Part shown: one piece after another, positions 1 through 4,937 of the stretch
How positions within the stretch are numbered: the stretch's first letter is position 1
Layout of the letters: each line of letters starts with the position of its first letter
Source of the DNA: Clostridiales bacterium UBA4821
Lineage (GTDB): Bacteria > Bacillota > Clostridia > Acetivibrionales > UBA4821
Direction: 5' to 3'
NCBI GenBank assembly: GCA_002402315.1
Contig: DHFP01000148.1
Span: 1-5,441, forward strand
Length of the DNA: 5,441 nt
Notes under the pieces: model-generated
What the model saw: only the letters and a program-made list of their open reading frames with translations
What the model was told of the DNA's origin: nothing
Database searches by the model: none
Program-made: the position numbers and the translations under genes

Positions 1-16
1 TTTCTGAACAAGCAGT

Positions 17-43
17 ATTCCTTTTACGTTAAGGAATGTCCCC
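17..43. repeat. Hairpin with AAGGAATGTCCCC tail, likely partial REP-like element
   Basis: ATTCCTT (17-23) pairs exactly with AAGGAAT (31-37) across a 7-nt loop. The right side runs on into GTCCCC, giving AAGGAATGTCCCC at 31-43. This differs by one base from AAGGAACGTCCCC at 1724-1736, the right arm of the palindrome upstream of trpS. No matching GGGGAC left arm is visible inside the window. Either this is a degraded copy or its other arm lies to the left of position 1. Confidence 0.5.
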
Positions 44-58
44 AGAAATGCATTTTAA

Positions 59-77
59 AAGGGGCTAATCGCCCCTT
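59..77 (-). terminator. GC-rich hairpin, possible terminator
   Basis: AAGGGGC (59-65) and GCCCCTT (71-77) form a perfect 7-bp stem with a 5-nt loop. Read on the minus strand the stem is followed by TTTT and then AAAATG, a short U-tract. Read on the plus strand it is followed by TTAAACCCC, which is poor for termination. It could be the terminator of a neighbouring gene outside the window or simply another palindrome of the repeat cluster. The strand assignment is a guess based on the T-run. Confidence 0.35.
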
Positions 78-134
78 AAACCCCATTTATGGAATTATTT
101 TGCTTCATGAATTCGCCGTAGGGTTGAATAGCAC

Positions 135-154
135 GGGGACAGGTTTATTGTCCC
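135..154 (+). repeat. Palindromic repeat unit, left copy
   Basis: GGGGACAGGTTTATTGTCCC. GGGACA (136-141) pairs with TGTCCC (149-154) around a 7-nt loop, GGTTTAT. It is the exact reverse complement of 245-264. The GGGGAC start is shared with the palindrome at 1697-1738. Confidence 0.8.
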
Positions 155-244
155 TTGATTCTAGCATTGACACTCTTTGATATTCCTGTTATTTTTACTC
201 AATTTTCGTGCTTGTTTTTGCATAGCTTAATTACCTCTATAATT

Positions 245-264
245 GGGACAATAAACCTGTCCCC
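245..264 (-). repeat. Palindromic repeat unit, right inverted copy
   Basis: GGGACAATAAACCTGTCCCC is identical over all 20 bases to the reverse complement of 135-154. It folds as GGGACA (245-250) with TGTCCC (258-263). Its right end merges into the CCTGTCCC tandem tract, which looks like repeated copying or slippage of this arm. Confidence 0.8.
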
Positions 265-296
265 CTGTCCCTCCCCTGTCCCTGCCCCTGCGTCCC
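256..296 (+). repeat. C-rich degenerate tandem tract of CCTGTCCC
   Basis: The octamer CCTGTCCC occurs exactly at 256-263, 264-271 and 275-282, followed by a degenerate copy, CCTGCGTCCC, at 287-296. The first copy is the terminal arm of the 245-264 repeat unit, so the tract seems to have grown out of the end of that element. The strand is almost free of G. It stops about 20 bp before the predicted -35 of the toxin-antitoxin promoter. Confidence 0.6.
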
Positions 297-317
297 TCTT
301 TCTTGACATAAACGCTG

Positions 318-346
318 TTGTATTTTTCGTAAAATTTGCATATAAT
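318..346 (+). promoter_or_regulatory. Predicted vegetative promoter of the toxin-antitoxin operon
   Basis: A perfect -10 box TATAAT lies at 341-346, with TTGTAT at 318-323 as a weak -35 at the standard 17-bp spacing. A perfect TTGACA at 303-308 is too far from this -10 (32 bp) and would need the poor -10 TTCGTA at 326-331. The start codon is at 381, and a ribosome binding site AAGAAGGG lies at 363-370, so the leader would be short. Confidence 0.55.
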
Positions 347-351
347 TATAT
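340..351. promoter_or_regulatory. Candidate operator palindrome over the -10 box
   Basis: ATATAATTATAT is a perfect 12-bp palindrome that contains the whole TATAAT box. Phd/YefM-type antitoxins usually repress their own operon by binding palindromes that overlap the promoter, so this is a natural operator candidate. Palindromes made only of A and T also arise by chance in AT-rich intergenic DNA. Confidence 0.35.
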
Positions 352-380
352 CATAGAATATTAAGAAGGGATGAGTTCGT

Positions 381-629
381 ATGCTAAATATAAAGCCTAT
401 ATCTGATTTAAGAAACTATAATGAAGTATTAAGCGATTGTGAAAATGGAGAACCGGTAATACTTACTAAAAATGGAAGAGGTAAGTATGTAATAGTTGAT
501 ATCGAAGAATATCAAAAACAACAGGCAATGATCAAATTATTGATTAAACTTGCTGAAGCCGAATCTACTGTGAAAAGTGGAGATGAATGGATGACTTTAG
601 ATGAAGTTAAGAAAAGCTTGGGAGTATAA
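381..629 (+). CDS. Phd/YefM-family antitoxin of a type II toxin-antitoxin module
   Basis: An 82-residue protein with the build of Phd/YefM antitoxins. The N-terminal part (about residues 3-45) has the family pattern: a strand with IKPISDLR, a helix, GEPVILTKNGRGKYVIVD as paired strands, then EEYQ leading into a long helix. This half should dimerise and bind the operator. The charged C-terminal tail (about 50-82) should wrap and block the toxin. The ATG follows AAGAAGGG (363-370) at a 10-nt spacing. The toxin gene begins 3 bp after the stop, the usual antitoxin-first order that keeps antitoxin in excess. The 340-351 palindrome over the promoter suggests self-repression. The family call is strong; the exact cognate name (relB, yefM or phd) is not decidable by eye. 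Confidence 0.88.
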   Translation: MLNIKPISDLRNYNEVLSDCENGEPVILTKNGRGKYVIVDIEEYQKQQAMIKLLIKLAEAESTVKSGDEWMTLDEVKKSLGV

Positions 630-632
630 CTT

Positions 633-941
633 ATGAAAGCCAAAATAAGAATAAATCCTGCCGCTTTTGGCGATTTAAAGTATATAAAAGAATATACATC
701 TCAAAATAGTGAAGAGTCTGGAACAAAAATTGTAAGTAAAATAATTGAAAACATAGAAAGTCTCTCCCGGTTTTCTGAAAAAGGAATATCTTTAGCTGCA
801 AAAATAGAAATTAAAACAAATTACAGATATCTGATTTCGGAAGATTATATAATTTTTTATATTTACGATAATGAAACTGTTTCAATCCAAAGAATACTTC
901 ATGGAAGAAGAGATTATTTGAAAATATTATTTAAAGAATGA
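633..941 (+). CDS. ParE/RelE-superfamily toxin
   Basis: A 102-residue basic protein typical in length for this superfamily. It opens with a strand, IRINPAAFGDL, and a helical hairpin (about 10-48). The conserved core strands follow: YRYLISEDYIIFYIYDN (64-80), then VSIQRILHGRRDYLKIL (83-99), the C-terminal signature of ParE-like toxins. Translation seems coupled: GGAG (621-624) lies in the end of the antitoxin gene and the ATG is 3 bp past that stop. Family members either poison DNA gyrase (ParE) or cut mRNA on the ribosome (RelE). The HGRRDY ending leans to the ParE-like branch, but the target cannot be decided from sequence. The frame is intact, so the toxin may be active. No terminator follows, so readthrough into the protease gene is possible. 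Confidence 0.87.
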   Translation: MKAKIRINPAAFGDLKYIKEYTSQNSEESGTKIVSKIIENIESLSRFSEKGISLAAKIEIKTNYRYLISEDYIIFYIYDNETVSIQRILHGRRDYLKILFKE

Positions 942-954
942 TTTAACCTCCTTG

Positions 955-983
955 TTTTCATGAACAATGTTATATGATATACT
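955..983 (+). promoter_or_regulatory. Possible promoter for the M50 protease gene
   Basis: TTTTCA (955-960) and TATACT (978-983) are separated by 17 bp and match the vegetative consensus at 4 of 6 and 5 of 6 positions. The site lies in the 72-bp gap between the toxin stop and the protease start. It would let the housekeeping block be expressed independently of the toxin-antitoxin promoter. Confidence 0.4.
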
Positions 984-1001
984 TCTGTAAGCAAACTTAT
1001 T

Positions 1002-1008
1002 GGGAGGG
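1002..1008 (+). promoter_or_regulatory. Ribosome binding site that fixes the M50 start
   Basis: GGGAGGG covers the GTG at 1008 that begins the longest open frame, so that GTG cannot be the start. The ATG at 1014 sits 5-6 nt downstream of the core, an ordinary spacing. Confidence 0.8.
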
Positions 1009-1013
1009 TGGAA

Positions 1014-1688
1014 ATGATCATACTTTTAGAAGCTCTAAAAGTACTTGGAAGCTTTGGAATTTGGTTTCTTGCCGCAGTTGTGGTTGTAACTGTTCATGAA
1101 TATGCTCATGCCTTTACCTCATGGAGGTTGGGCGACAAGCTGCCCAAGTTTAACCGGAGATTGACACTAAATCCTGTTTCTCATACAGATATAGTTGGAA
1201 TACTATTCTTTATGGCGACAAGCTTTGGATGGGGAAGGCCGGTAGAGATAAGCCCAAAACATTATAAGGATAAGAAAAAAGGTGTAGTATTAGTGGGGTT
1301 ATCAGGCCCGATTGCTAGTGTTATGTTGGCTGTTGCAGCAGCAGTTCTTGTGAAAGTTCTGAGTATATCAGGCAACTTGAATCTTCCAATTTACATATTA
1401 GATTACCTGAGCCAGTTTTTTAGCAAGATTTACCTATACAGCTTCAATCTGGCTATAATCAGCCTGATTCCTATGTTTCCCTTTGATGGATTTATGGTTT
1501 GGGGCAAGATTATTTCACCTAAAGGGCAGTTTAAACTTTTTCAGTATCAGAATCTAATGCTAACTATATTCCTGGTAATTATTTTGATTTCAAAAGATTT
1601 TATTGATATTTTTATAGCTCCTGTCAGAAATATTGTTGGAGGATCTATTTCTGGAATTATTGAACTGATAAGTATGGCTGTAAAGTGA
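1014..1688 (+). CDS. Site-2-protease-like M50 membrane metallopeptidase
   Basis: A 224-residue integral membrane protein, the short form of the site-2 protease family without a PDZ domain. The first membrane segment (about 14-33) carries the zinc-binding HEYAH motif (residues 28-32; H28 and H32 as ligands, E29 as catalytic base). It is followed by the conserved stretches LTLNPVSHTD (50-59), GWGRPV (72-77) and LSGPIAS (96-102), a second hydrophobic stretch (about 92-116), and the third zinc-ligand region N145...PMFPFDG, with D158 as the expected ligand. A final membrane segment is near 183-200. Such enzymes cut substrates within the membrane; the substrate is unknown here. The gene precedes trpS-scpA-scpB, an arrangement I recall from clostridia, but a palindromic repeat separates it from trpS. 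ATG 1014 is preferred over GTG 1008 because GGGAGGG overlaps that GTG. Confidence 0.88.
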   Translation: MIILLEALKVLGSFGIWFLAAVVVVTVHEYAHAFTSWRLGDKLPKFNRRLTLNPVSHTDIVGILFFMATSFGWGRPVEISPKHYKDKKKGVVLVGLSGPIASVMLAVAAAVLVKVLSISGNLNLPIYILDYLSQFFSKIYLYSFNLAIISLIPMFPFDGFMVWGKIISPKGQFKLFQYQNLMLTIFLVIILISKDFIDIFIAPVRNIVGGSISGIIELISMAVK

Positions 1689-1696
1689 ATAGAGGA

Positions 1697-1738
1697 AAGG
1701 GGACGCGACCATTCGCTTCGCTCAAGGAACGTCCCCTT
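1697..1738. repeat. REP-like palindrome between the protease gene and trpS
   Basis: AAGGGGACG (1697-1705) and CGTCCCCTT (1730-1738) form a perfect 9-bp stem. The 24-nt interior can form a further small hairpin, GCGA (1705-1708) with TCGC (1713-1716), as an alternative fold. The right arm AAGGAACGTCCCC (1724-1736) recurs with one change at 31-43 and in reverse, partly, at 5428-5441. No T-run follows, so it does not look like an intrinsic terminator. It starts 8 bp after the protease stop and ends 30 bp before the trpS start, so it is transcribed if the genes form one operon. Confidence 0.75.
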
Positions 1739-1751
1739 AATTTATATAAAT

Positions 1752-1759
1752 GGAAGGAG
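1752..1759 (+). promoter_or_regulatory. Ribosome binding site that fixes the trpS start
   Basis: GGAAGGAG lies 9 nt before the ATG at 1769. The GTG at 1685 that opens the longest frame overlaps the protease stop codon, has no such site, and would read the repeat palindrome as 28 extra residues. Confidence 0.85.
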
Positions 1760-1768
1760 TTTGAGGGT

Positions 1769-2749
1769 ATGAAAAAACAAAGGATATTGAGTGGAATGAG
1801 ACCCACAGGAGATTTGCATCTGGGTAATTATTTCGGGGCTTTGAAAAACTGGGTAAGACTGCAGGAAGATTATGAATGCTTTTATTTTATAGCTGACTGG
1901 CATGCACTTACTACCGGATATGAAGATACAAGTGCCATGAAAGAGAATTCTCGGAAGATTGTAATAGATTGGTTATCAGCAGGACTTGATCCCAATAAAT
2001 GTGTGATGTTCAGACAGTCGGATATTAAAGAGCATGCCGAACTACACCTGCTTTTTTCTATGTTCACCCCGGTATCATGGCTTTTAAGGTGTCCGACATA
2101 TAAGGATCAGTTAAAGCAGTTAAAAGAGAAGAATATTGCAACTTATGGATTTTTAGGCTATCCATGCCTGCAGGCGGCAGATATTTTAATGTATAAGGCT
2201 AATGCAGTCCCAGTTGGTGAGGATCAGATTCCTCATCTTGAGCTTACTAGAGAAATTGCAAGAAGGTTCAATTTCCTATACGGAGAAGTGTTTACCGAAC
2301 CGCAGCCTTTGTTGACTGAGGCAAAAGTTTTACCCGGAATTGATGGTAGAAAGATGAGTAAGAGTTATCAGAATACCATTCTGCTATCTGAGCAGCTTGA
2401 TGAGGTGAAGAAGAAGGTAGGTAGTATGATAACCGATCCTGAGAGAATAAAAAAGGATGATCCTGGCCATCCGGATATTTGTTCTGTTTATGCTTACAAA
2501 AAGATATTTAACCTGGATGAAATAGAAGAGATTGAAGCAAGCTGTAAGGCAGGCAAAATTGGATGTGTCCAGTGTAAGAAAGGTTTAGCTGAAAAGTTGG
2601 CTCTGTACATGCAGCCAATGCTGGAAAGACGGGAAGAGCTGCTTAAAACCCCTGATATTGTAGATGATATTTTACGGGACGGTGCAGCTAAATCAAGGGA
2701 AGTGGCAGCAGCTACTATGGAAGAGGTTAGAAACGCAATGAAGATATAA
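1769..2749 (+). CDS. trpS: Tryptophan--tRNA ligase (TrpRS)
   Basis: A 326-residue class I aminoacyl-tRNA synthetase that charges tRNA-Trp with tryptophan using ATP; the length is normal. Visible signatures are the HIGH-type motif HLGN (17-20) within RPTGDLHLGN, IADWHALT (41-48), AADILMYKA (136-144), GEDQ (150-153), and KMSKS (195-199). The C-terminal anticodon-binding half has C238, C259, C266 and C269, a C-x20-C-x6-C-x2-C pattern. Thermotoga maritima TrpRS binds a [4Fe-4S] cluster through C-x22-C-x6-C-x2-C, so an iron-sulfur form is likely here. The start at 1769 gives the family N-terminus (MKKQRILSGMRPTG). The 28 extra residues encoded upstream come from the palindromic repeat and are rejected. 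I see no T-box leader in the 80-bp upstream gap. scpA starts 15 bp downstream. Confidence 0.97.
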   Translation: MKKQRILSGMRPTGDLHLGNYFGALKNWVRLQEDYECFYFIADWHALTTGYEDTSAMKENSRKIVIDWLSAGLDPNKCVMFRQSDIKEHAELHLLFSMFTPVSWLLRCPTYKDQLKQLKEKNIATYGFLGYPCLQAADILMYKANAVPVGEDQIPHLELTREIARRFNFLYGEVFTEPQPLLTEAKVLPGIDGRKMSKSYQNTILLSEQLDEVKKKVGSMITDPERIKKDDPGHPDICSVYAYKKIFNLDEIEEIEASCKAGKIGCVQCKKGLAEKLALYMQPMLERREELLKTPDIVDDILRDGAAKSREVAAATMEEVRNAMKI

Positions 2750-2764
2750 GGATGCGGAGGTTAT

Positions 2765-3517
2765 ATGGAGCAGACTACATCCACCTATACAATAAAAATA
2801 CAGAACTTTGAAGGACCGCTGGATTTACTATTTCATCTGATTGAAAAAAACAAGATGGATATTTATGATATCCAAATTACTGAGATTACCGACCAATATA
2901 TGGACTATTTGAGTAAAATGAAAGAACTTGATCTGGAGGTAACCAGTGAATTTTTAGTCATGGCATCCACTTTGCTTTTAATCAAGTCAAGAATGCTTTT
3001 GCCGGAGGCTAATAAAACCGATGAAGGACAGGAAGACTTAAAGGATGATCTGGTAAGCCGTCTAATCGAGTACAAGAGGTATAAGAAACTCACAAAGGAT
3101 ATGAAAGAGAGAGAGTCTTTTTATTCTCATATATTTTATAAGCCTCATGAAGTATTTAAAATCTTACCTGTAAAGATAGTAAATAAAACTTATTCACCAG
3201 AGTTAATTCCAACCTTGTACAGAAATATTTGCGAGAGAAATATCCGTAAAATCAACCCAAACAAGACAACTTTGGAAGAACTGGTGATAAGAGAAAAGGT
3301 AACTATAAGAAGCAAGATAAGGGAAATTTTAAAAGAACTTTTTTCAAAAGCGAAATTTAAGTTTTCCGAACTTTTCTCTCACGGGAAAAGTACCAGATTA
3401 GAGATTGCAACGGCATTTATGGCCTTACTGGAATTAGCAAAGATAAGAAGGATAACCATGGAACAGAAAAAGTCATTTGGAGACATTATAGTAAGAAAAT
3501 TAGATAAGAAAATGTAG
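2765..3517 (+). CDS. scpA: Segregation and condensation protein A (kleisin ScpA)
   Basis: A 250-residue kleisin subunit of the Smc-ScpAB condensin complex, which compacts and helps segregate the chromosome on the nucleoid. The N-terminal domain starts with the hallmark FEGPLDLL (15-22) followed by FHLIEKNKMDIYDI; this part binds the neck of one Smc head. The charged middle (about 75-170) should carry the ScpB-binding stretch. The C-terminal winged helix (about 175-245), including ATAFMALLELAKIRRI, binds the cap of the second Smc head. The length is typical. GGAGG (2756-2760) sits only 4 nt from the ATG, a tight spacing. The gene is followed after 11 bp by its partner scpB and preceded after 15 bp by trpS, so all three are probably one transcript. 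Confidence 0.96.
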   Translation: MEQTTSTYTIKIQNFEGPLDLLFHLIEKNKMDIYDIQITEITDQYMDYLSKMKELDLEVTSEFLVMASTLLLIKSRMLLPEANKTDEGQEDLKDDLVSRLIEYKRYKKLTKDMKERESFYSHIFYKPHEVFKILPVKIVNKTYSPELIPTLYRNICERNIRKINPNKTTLEELVIREKVTIRSKIREILKELFSKAKFKFSELFSHGKSTRLEIATAFMALLELAKIRRITMEQKKSFGDIIVRKLDKKM

Positions 3518-3528
3518 GAGAGGCTTAT

Positions 3529-4080
3529 ATGGAAATCAGTAAAATTGAAGCAATTATAGAAGCAATGTTATTTGCATCAGGTGATCCGGTTTCGCTTGAA
3601 ACTCTTGCAGAGGTTATTGGTGTTGACAAGAAGACGCTAGGGTTACTAATTAGCCGGATGATGGATAATTATATTGAACAAAACAGGGGCATACAAATTC
3701 GTGAGATTGATGGCGGATACCAGTTGTGTTCAAAGACAGAGTATTTTGATTATGTAAAAAGGCTGTTTGAGCCTAGACAAAAACAAGGCATATCACAGGC
3801 AGCTCTTGAGTCTCTTGCAATAATTGCATACAACCAGCCTATTACTAAAGCCGGGGTGGAAAGGATTAGAGGGGTAAACTCGGATAGTTCTATAAATTCA
3901 CTTATAGAACGTAATCTGATTAAAGAGTCTGGTAGGATGGATGCACCGGGAAGGCCGATATTGTATGAAACAACTGAAGAATTCTTAAGGGCGTTTGGTT
4001 ACAGGTCATTATCCGATTTACCGCAGGTAGATAATTTTTTAAATATAGAAGAAGATTCATTTATTAAAACTGAAAATTAA
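3529..4080 (+). CDS. scpB: Segregation and condensation protein B (ScpB)
   Basis: A 183-residue partner of ScpA; a dimer of this protein binds the middle of the kleisin in the Smc complex. Two winged-helix domains are visible. The first (about 1-80) includes IEAMLFASGDPVSLETLAEVI. The second (about 85-165) includes the strongly conserved ISQAALESLAIIAYNQPIT (88-106), RIRGVNSD (112-119), GRMDAPGRPILYETT (135-149) and SLSDLP (160-165). A short acidic tail follows. The ribosome binding site TAGGAGAGG (3515-3523) uses the stop codon of scpA as its first bases, so translation of the two is probably coupled, which fits fixed stoichiometry. A hairpin 12 bp after the stop ends the unit. Confidence 0.97.
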   Translation: MEISKIEAIIEAMLFASGDPVSLETLAEVIGVDKKTLGLLISRMMDNYIEQNRGIQIREIDGGYQLCSKTEYFDYVKRLFEPRQKQGISQAALESLAIIAYNQPITKAGVERIRGVNSDSSINSLIERNLIKESGRMDAPGRPILYETTEEFLRAFGYRSLSDLPQVDNFLNIEEDSFIKTEN

Positions 4081-4091
4081 GAAGAAAAAAA

Positions 4092-4109
4092 GAGCCCAAT
4101 TTAGGGCTC
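4092..4109. terminator. Hairpin after scpB, probably bidirectional
   Basis: GAGCCC (4092-4097) pairs with GGGCTC (4104-4109) over a 6-nt loop. On the plus strand the stem is preceded by an A-run (4084-4091) and followed by ATTCTACTTT, a broken U-tract. On the minus strand the stem is followed by an uninterrupted T-run, so it looks stronger in that direction. It is the natural end of the trpS-scpA-scpB transcript by position. Confidence 0.65.
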
Positions 4110-4179
4110 AATTCTACTTTACCGCAACTTTCCATTCTTTAGCATGAAAAGTACTACTAAATCCTTATTCTCTAAATAT

Positions 4180-4209
4180 GTATTTAATTGTGTCATACTG
4201 GATAAAATA
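4180..4209 (+). promoter_or_regulatory. Predicted sigma-F (forespore) promoter for DUF2953-ytfJ
   Basis: GTATT (4180-4184) and GGATAAAATA (4200-4209) are separated by exactly 15 bp. The Bacillus sigma-F consensus is about GYATA, 15 bp, then GGNNANAATR; the -10 matches at every specified position and the -35 at 4 of 5. The site is about 70 bp before the DUF2953 start and 71 bp past the hairpin after scpB. The ytfJ gene of Bacillus subtilis is known as a forespore sigma-F gene, which supports the call. No good vegetative promoter was seen in the same gap. Confidence 0.6.
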
Positions 4210-4270
4210 TTGAGAAATAATGGTTCTAATCATTAACATCTTATTAATCTTATGATTTAATTTAGAAAGC

Positions 4271-4277
4271 AGGAAGG
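4271..4277 (+). promoter_or_regulatory. Ribosome binding site that fixes the DUF2953 start
   Basis: AGGAAGG is directly followed by TTG (4278-4280) and ATG (4281-4283). The TTG would touch the site, leaving no spacer. The ATG is still close, but aligning AGGA with the 16S tail gives about 6 nt. Confidence 0.6.
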
Positions 4278-4280
4278 TTG

Positions 4281-4931
4281 ATGGTTTATTGGGTTTTGTT
4301 AATTATTATCCTGTTTGTATTAATACTATTACTCATTCTCAGTAAAATAACCATCCAAATCGGATTTCATAGAAGCCAGATTTTGCAGAGACTGGAGGCA
4401 ACAGTTTATTTATTGAGGAAGGTTAAGATTTATAGGAAAAGCATTAAATTAAAAGAACCTGAAATTGAATCAGACGAGGAATACAAGGAGTACATTTTAA
4501 GGAAGGTTGAGAAAGGTGTTGACATAATTTTTAGTTCTTTAGATGCAATAGCATCATATAATGAGTTACTTAAGAATATTAACAGCAAGCTAAGCAAGGG
4601 CTTTGAGGCGGGTAAGTTTGAGGTTTCGACACGAATAGGGACCGGAGATGCTGCAGTAACCGGACTACTGGCTGGACTGGTCTGGTTGGTATTAGGAAAT
4701 CTAAGAATGCAAAGGGAGTACTACGGTTTTTTAAAAGATTTAGATTTTTCTGTTTACCCTGATTTCAAGAAAAAAATTTTTGCAGTTAACATGGACTGTA
4801 TATTTACCATTAAAACTGTTTATATTATTTATGTATTTAGATTCATAGAAAAGATATTTAAAGCTGAGAAACATAAGATTCAAAATTCTCAAGGCGAGCT
4901 CGGAAAAGAAAATTTATCGGAAACGGGGTAG
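4281..4931 (+). CDS. DUF2953 membrane-anchored protein, likely sporulation-linked
   Basis: A 216-residue protein of the DUF2953 family, whose biochemical role is unknown. A long hydrophobic N-terminal segment (about 2-21) should anchor it in the membrane. A basic, then acidic, helical middle (about 28-110) follows. The family signature VSTRIGTGDAAVTGLLAGLVW is at 115-135, with GTGDAAVTG at 120-128 and a hydrophobic stretch to about 141. The part after that includes SVYPDFKKKIFAVNMDCIF (157-175), and the tail is polar. It lies 6 bp before ytfJ, as I recall for ytfI-ytfJ of Bacillus subtilis, and shares the predicted sigma-F promoter at 4180-4209, so a forespore-membrane role together with YtfJ is inferred. 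ATG 4281 is chosen over TTG 4278 from the ribosome binding site. Confidence 0.87.
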   Translation: MVYWVLLIIILFVLILLLILSKITIQIGFHRSQILQRLEATVYLLRKVKIYRKSIKLKEPEIESDEEYKEYILRKVEKGVDIIFSSLDAIASYNELLKNINSKLSKGFEAGKFEVSTRIGTGDAAVTGLLAGLVWLVLGNLRMQREYYGFLKDLDFSVYPDFKKKIFAVNMDCIFTIKTVYIIYVFRFIEKIFKAEKHKIQNSQGELGKENLSETG

Positions 4932-4937
4932 ATAATA

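Larger units (their letters stand above)
135..264. mobile_element. REP-pair (BIME/MITE-like) composite, 130 bp
   Basis: Two 20-bp units, 135-154 and 245-264, are perfect reverse complements with 90 bp of AT-rich DNA between them. Each unit is also a small palindrome by itself. This double-palindrome arrangement is typical of REP elements in paired form (bacterial interspersed mosaic elements) and of small non-autonomous elements. No coding capacity or transposase is visible inside. Mobility by a REP-associated Y1 tyrosine transposase encoded elsewhere is an inference from the structure, not something the sequence shows. Confidence 0.55.
1..380. other. Gene-free repeat-rich intergenic region
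   Basis: I find no supported gene here. It holds a hairpin with a GTCCCC tail (17-43), a GC-rich hairpin (59-77), a pair of inverted palindromic repeats (135-154 and 245-264), a C-rich degenerate tandem tract (256-296), and the promoter and ribosome binding site of the toxin-antitoxin module (318-370). An open frame on + from 1 to 180 has no visible start and matches no family I recognise. A 69-codon frame from a TTG at 155 lacks a ribosome binding site and runs through the repeats. Both are treated as chance. Confidence 0.7.

Noticed and set aside
1..180. Open frame on + from the first base to a TGA at 178-180, a possible 3' end of an upstream gene
   Set aside because: About 59 codons with no start in the window and no recognisable family motif. 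It reads straight through the 59-77 hairpin and the 135-154 repeat. In AT-rich DNA this length is plausible by chance.
135..296. CRISPR array
   Set aside because: The repeats are an inverted pair and a short slippage tract. There are no direct repeats with regular spacers, and no cas genes.
155..364. 69-codon frame on + beginning at TTG
   Set aside because: No ribosome binding site. It runs through the inverted repeat and C-rich tract and has low-complexity proline-rich translation caused by the repeat. Not a gene.
1697..1738. Intrinsic terminator of the protease gene
   Set aside because: The stem is strong, but the loop is 24 nt and it is followed by AATTTATA with no U-run. The same sequence recurs elsewhere as a repeat.
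1685..1768. 28-residue N-terminal extension of TrpS from GTG at 1685
   Set aside because: The GTG overlaps the protease stop and lacks a ribosome binding site. The extension is a translation of the palindromic repeat, and the family N-terminus fits ATG 1769 behind GGAAGGAG.
1882..2067. Minus-strand frame of 61 codons inside trpS
   Set aside because: It lies wholly within a strongly conserved gene on the other strand and has no family features.
2905..3093. Minus-strand frame of 62 codons inside scpA
   Set aside because: It is a shadow of scpA with no supporting context.
4110..4280. Riboswitch or small RNA gene in the gap before DUF2953
   Set aside because: Apart from the sigma-F-like promoter I see only AT-rich DNA with short weak palindromes and no conserved aptamer pattern.
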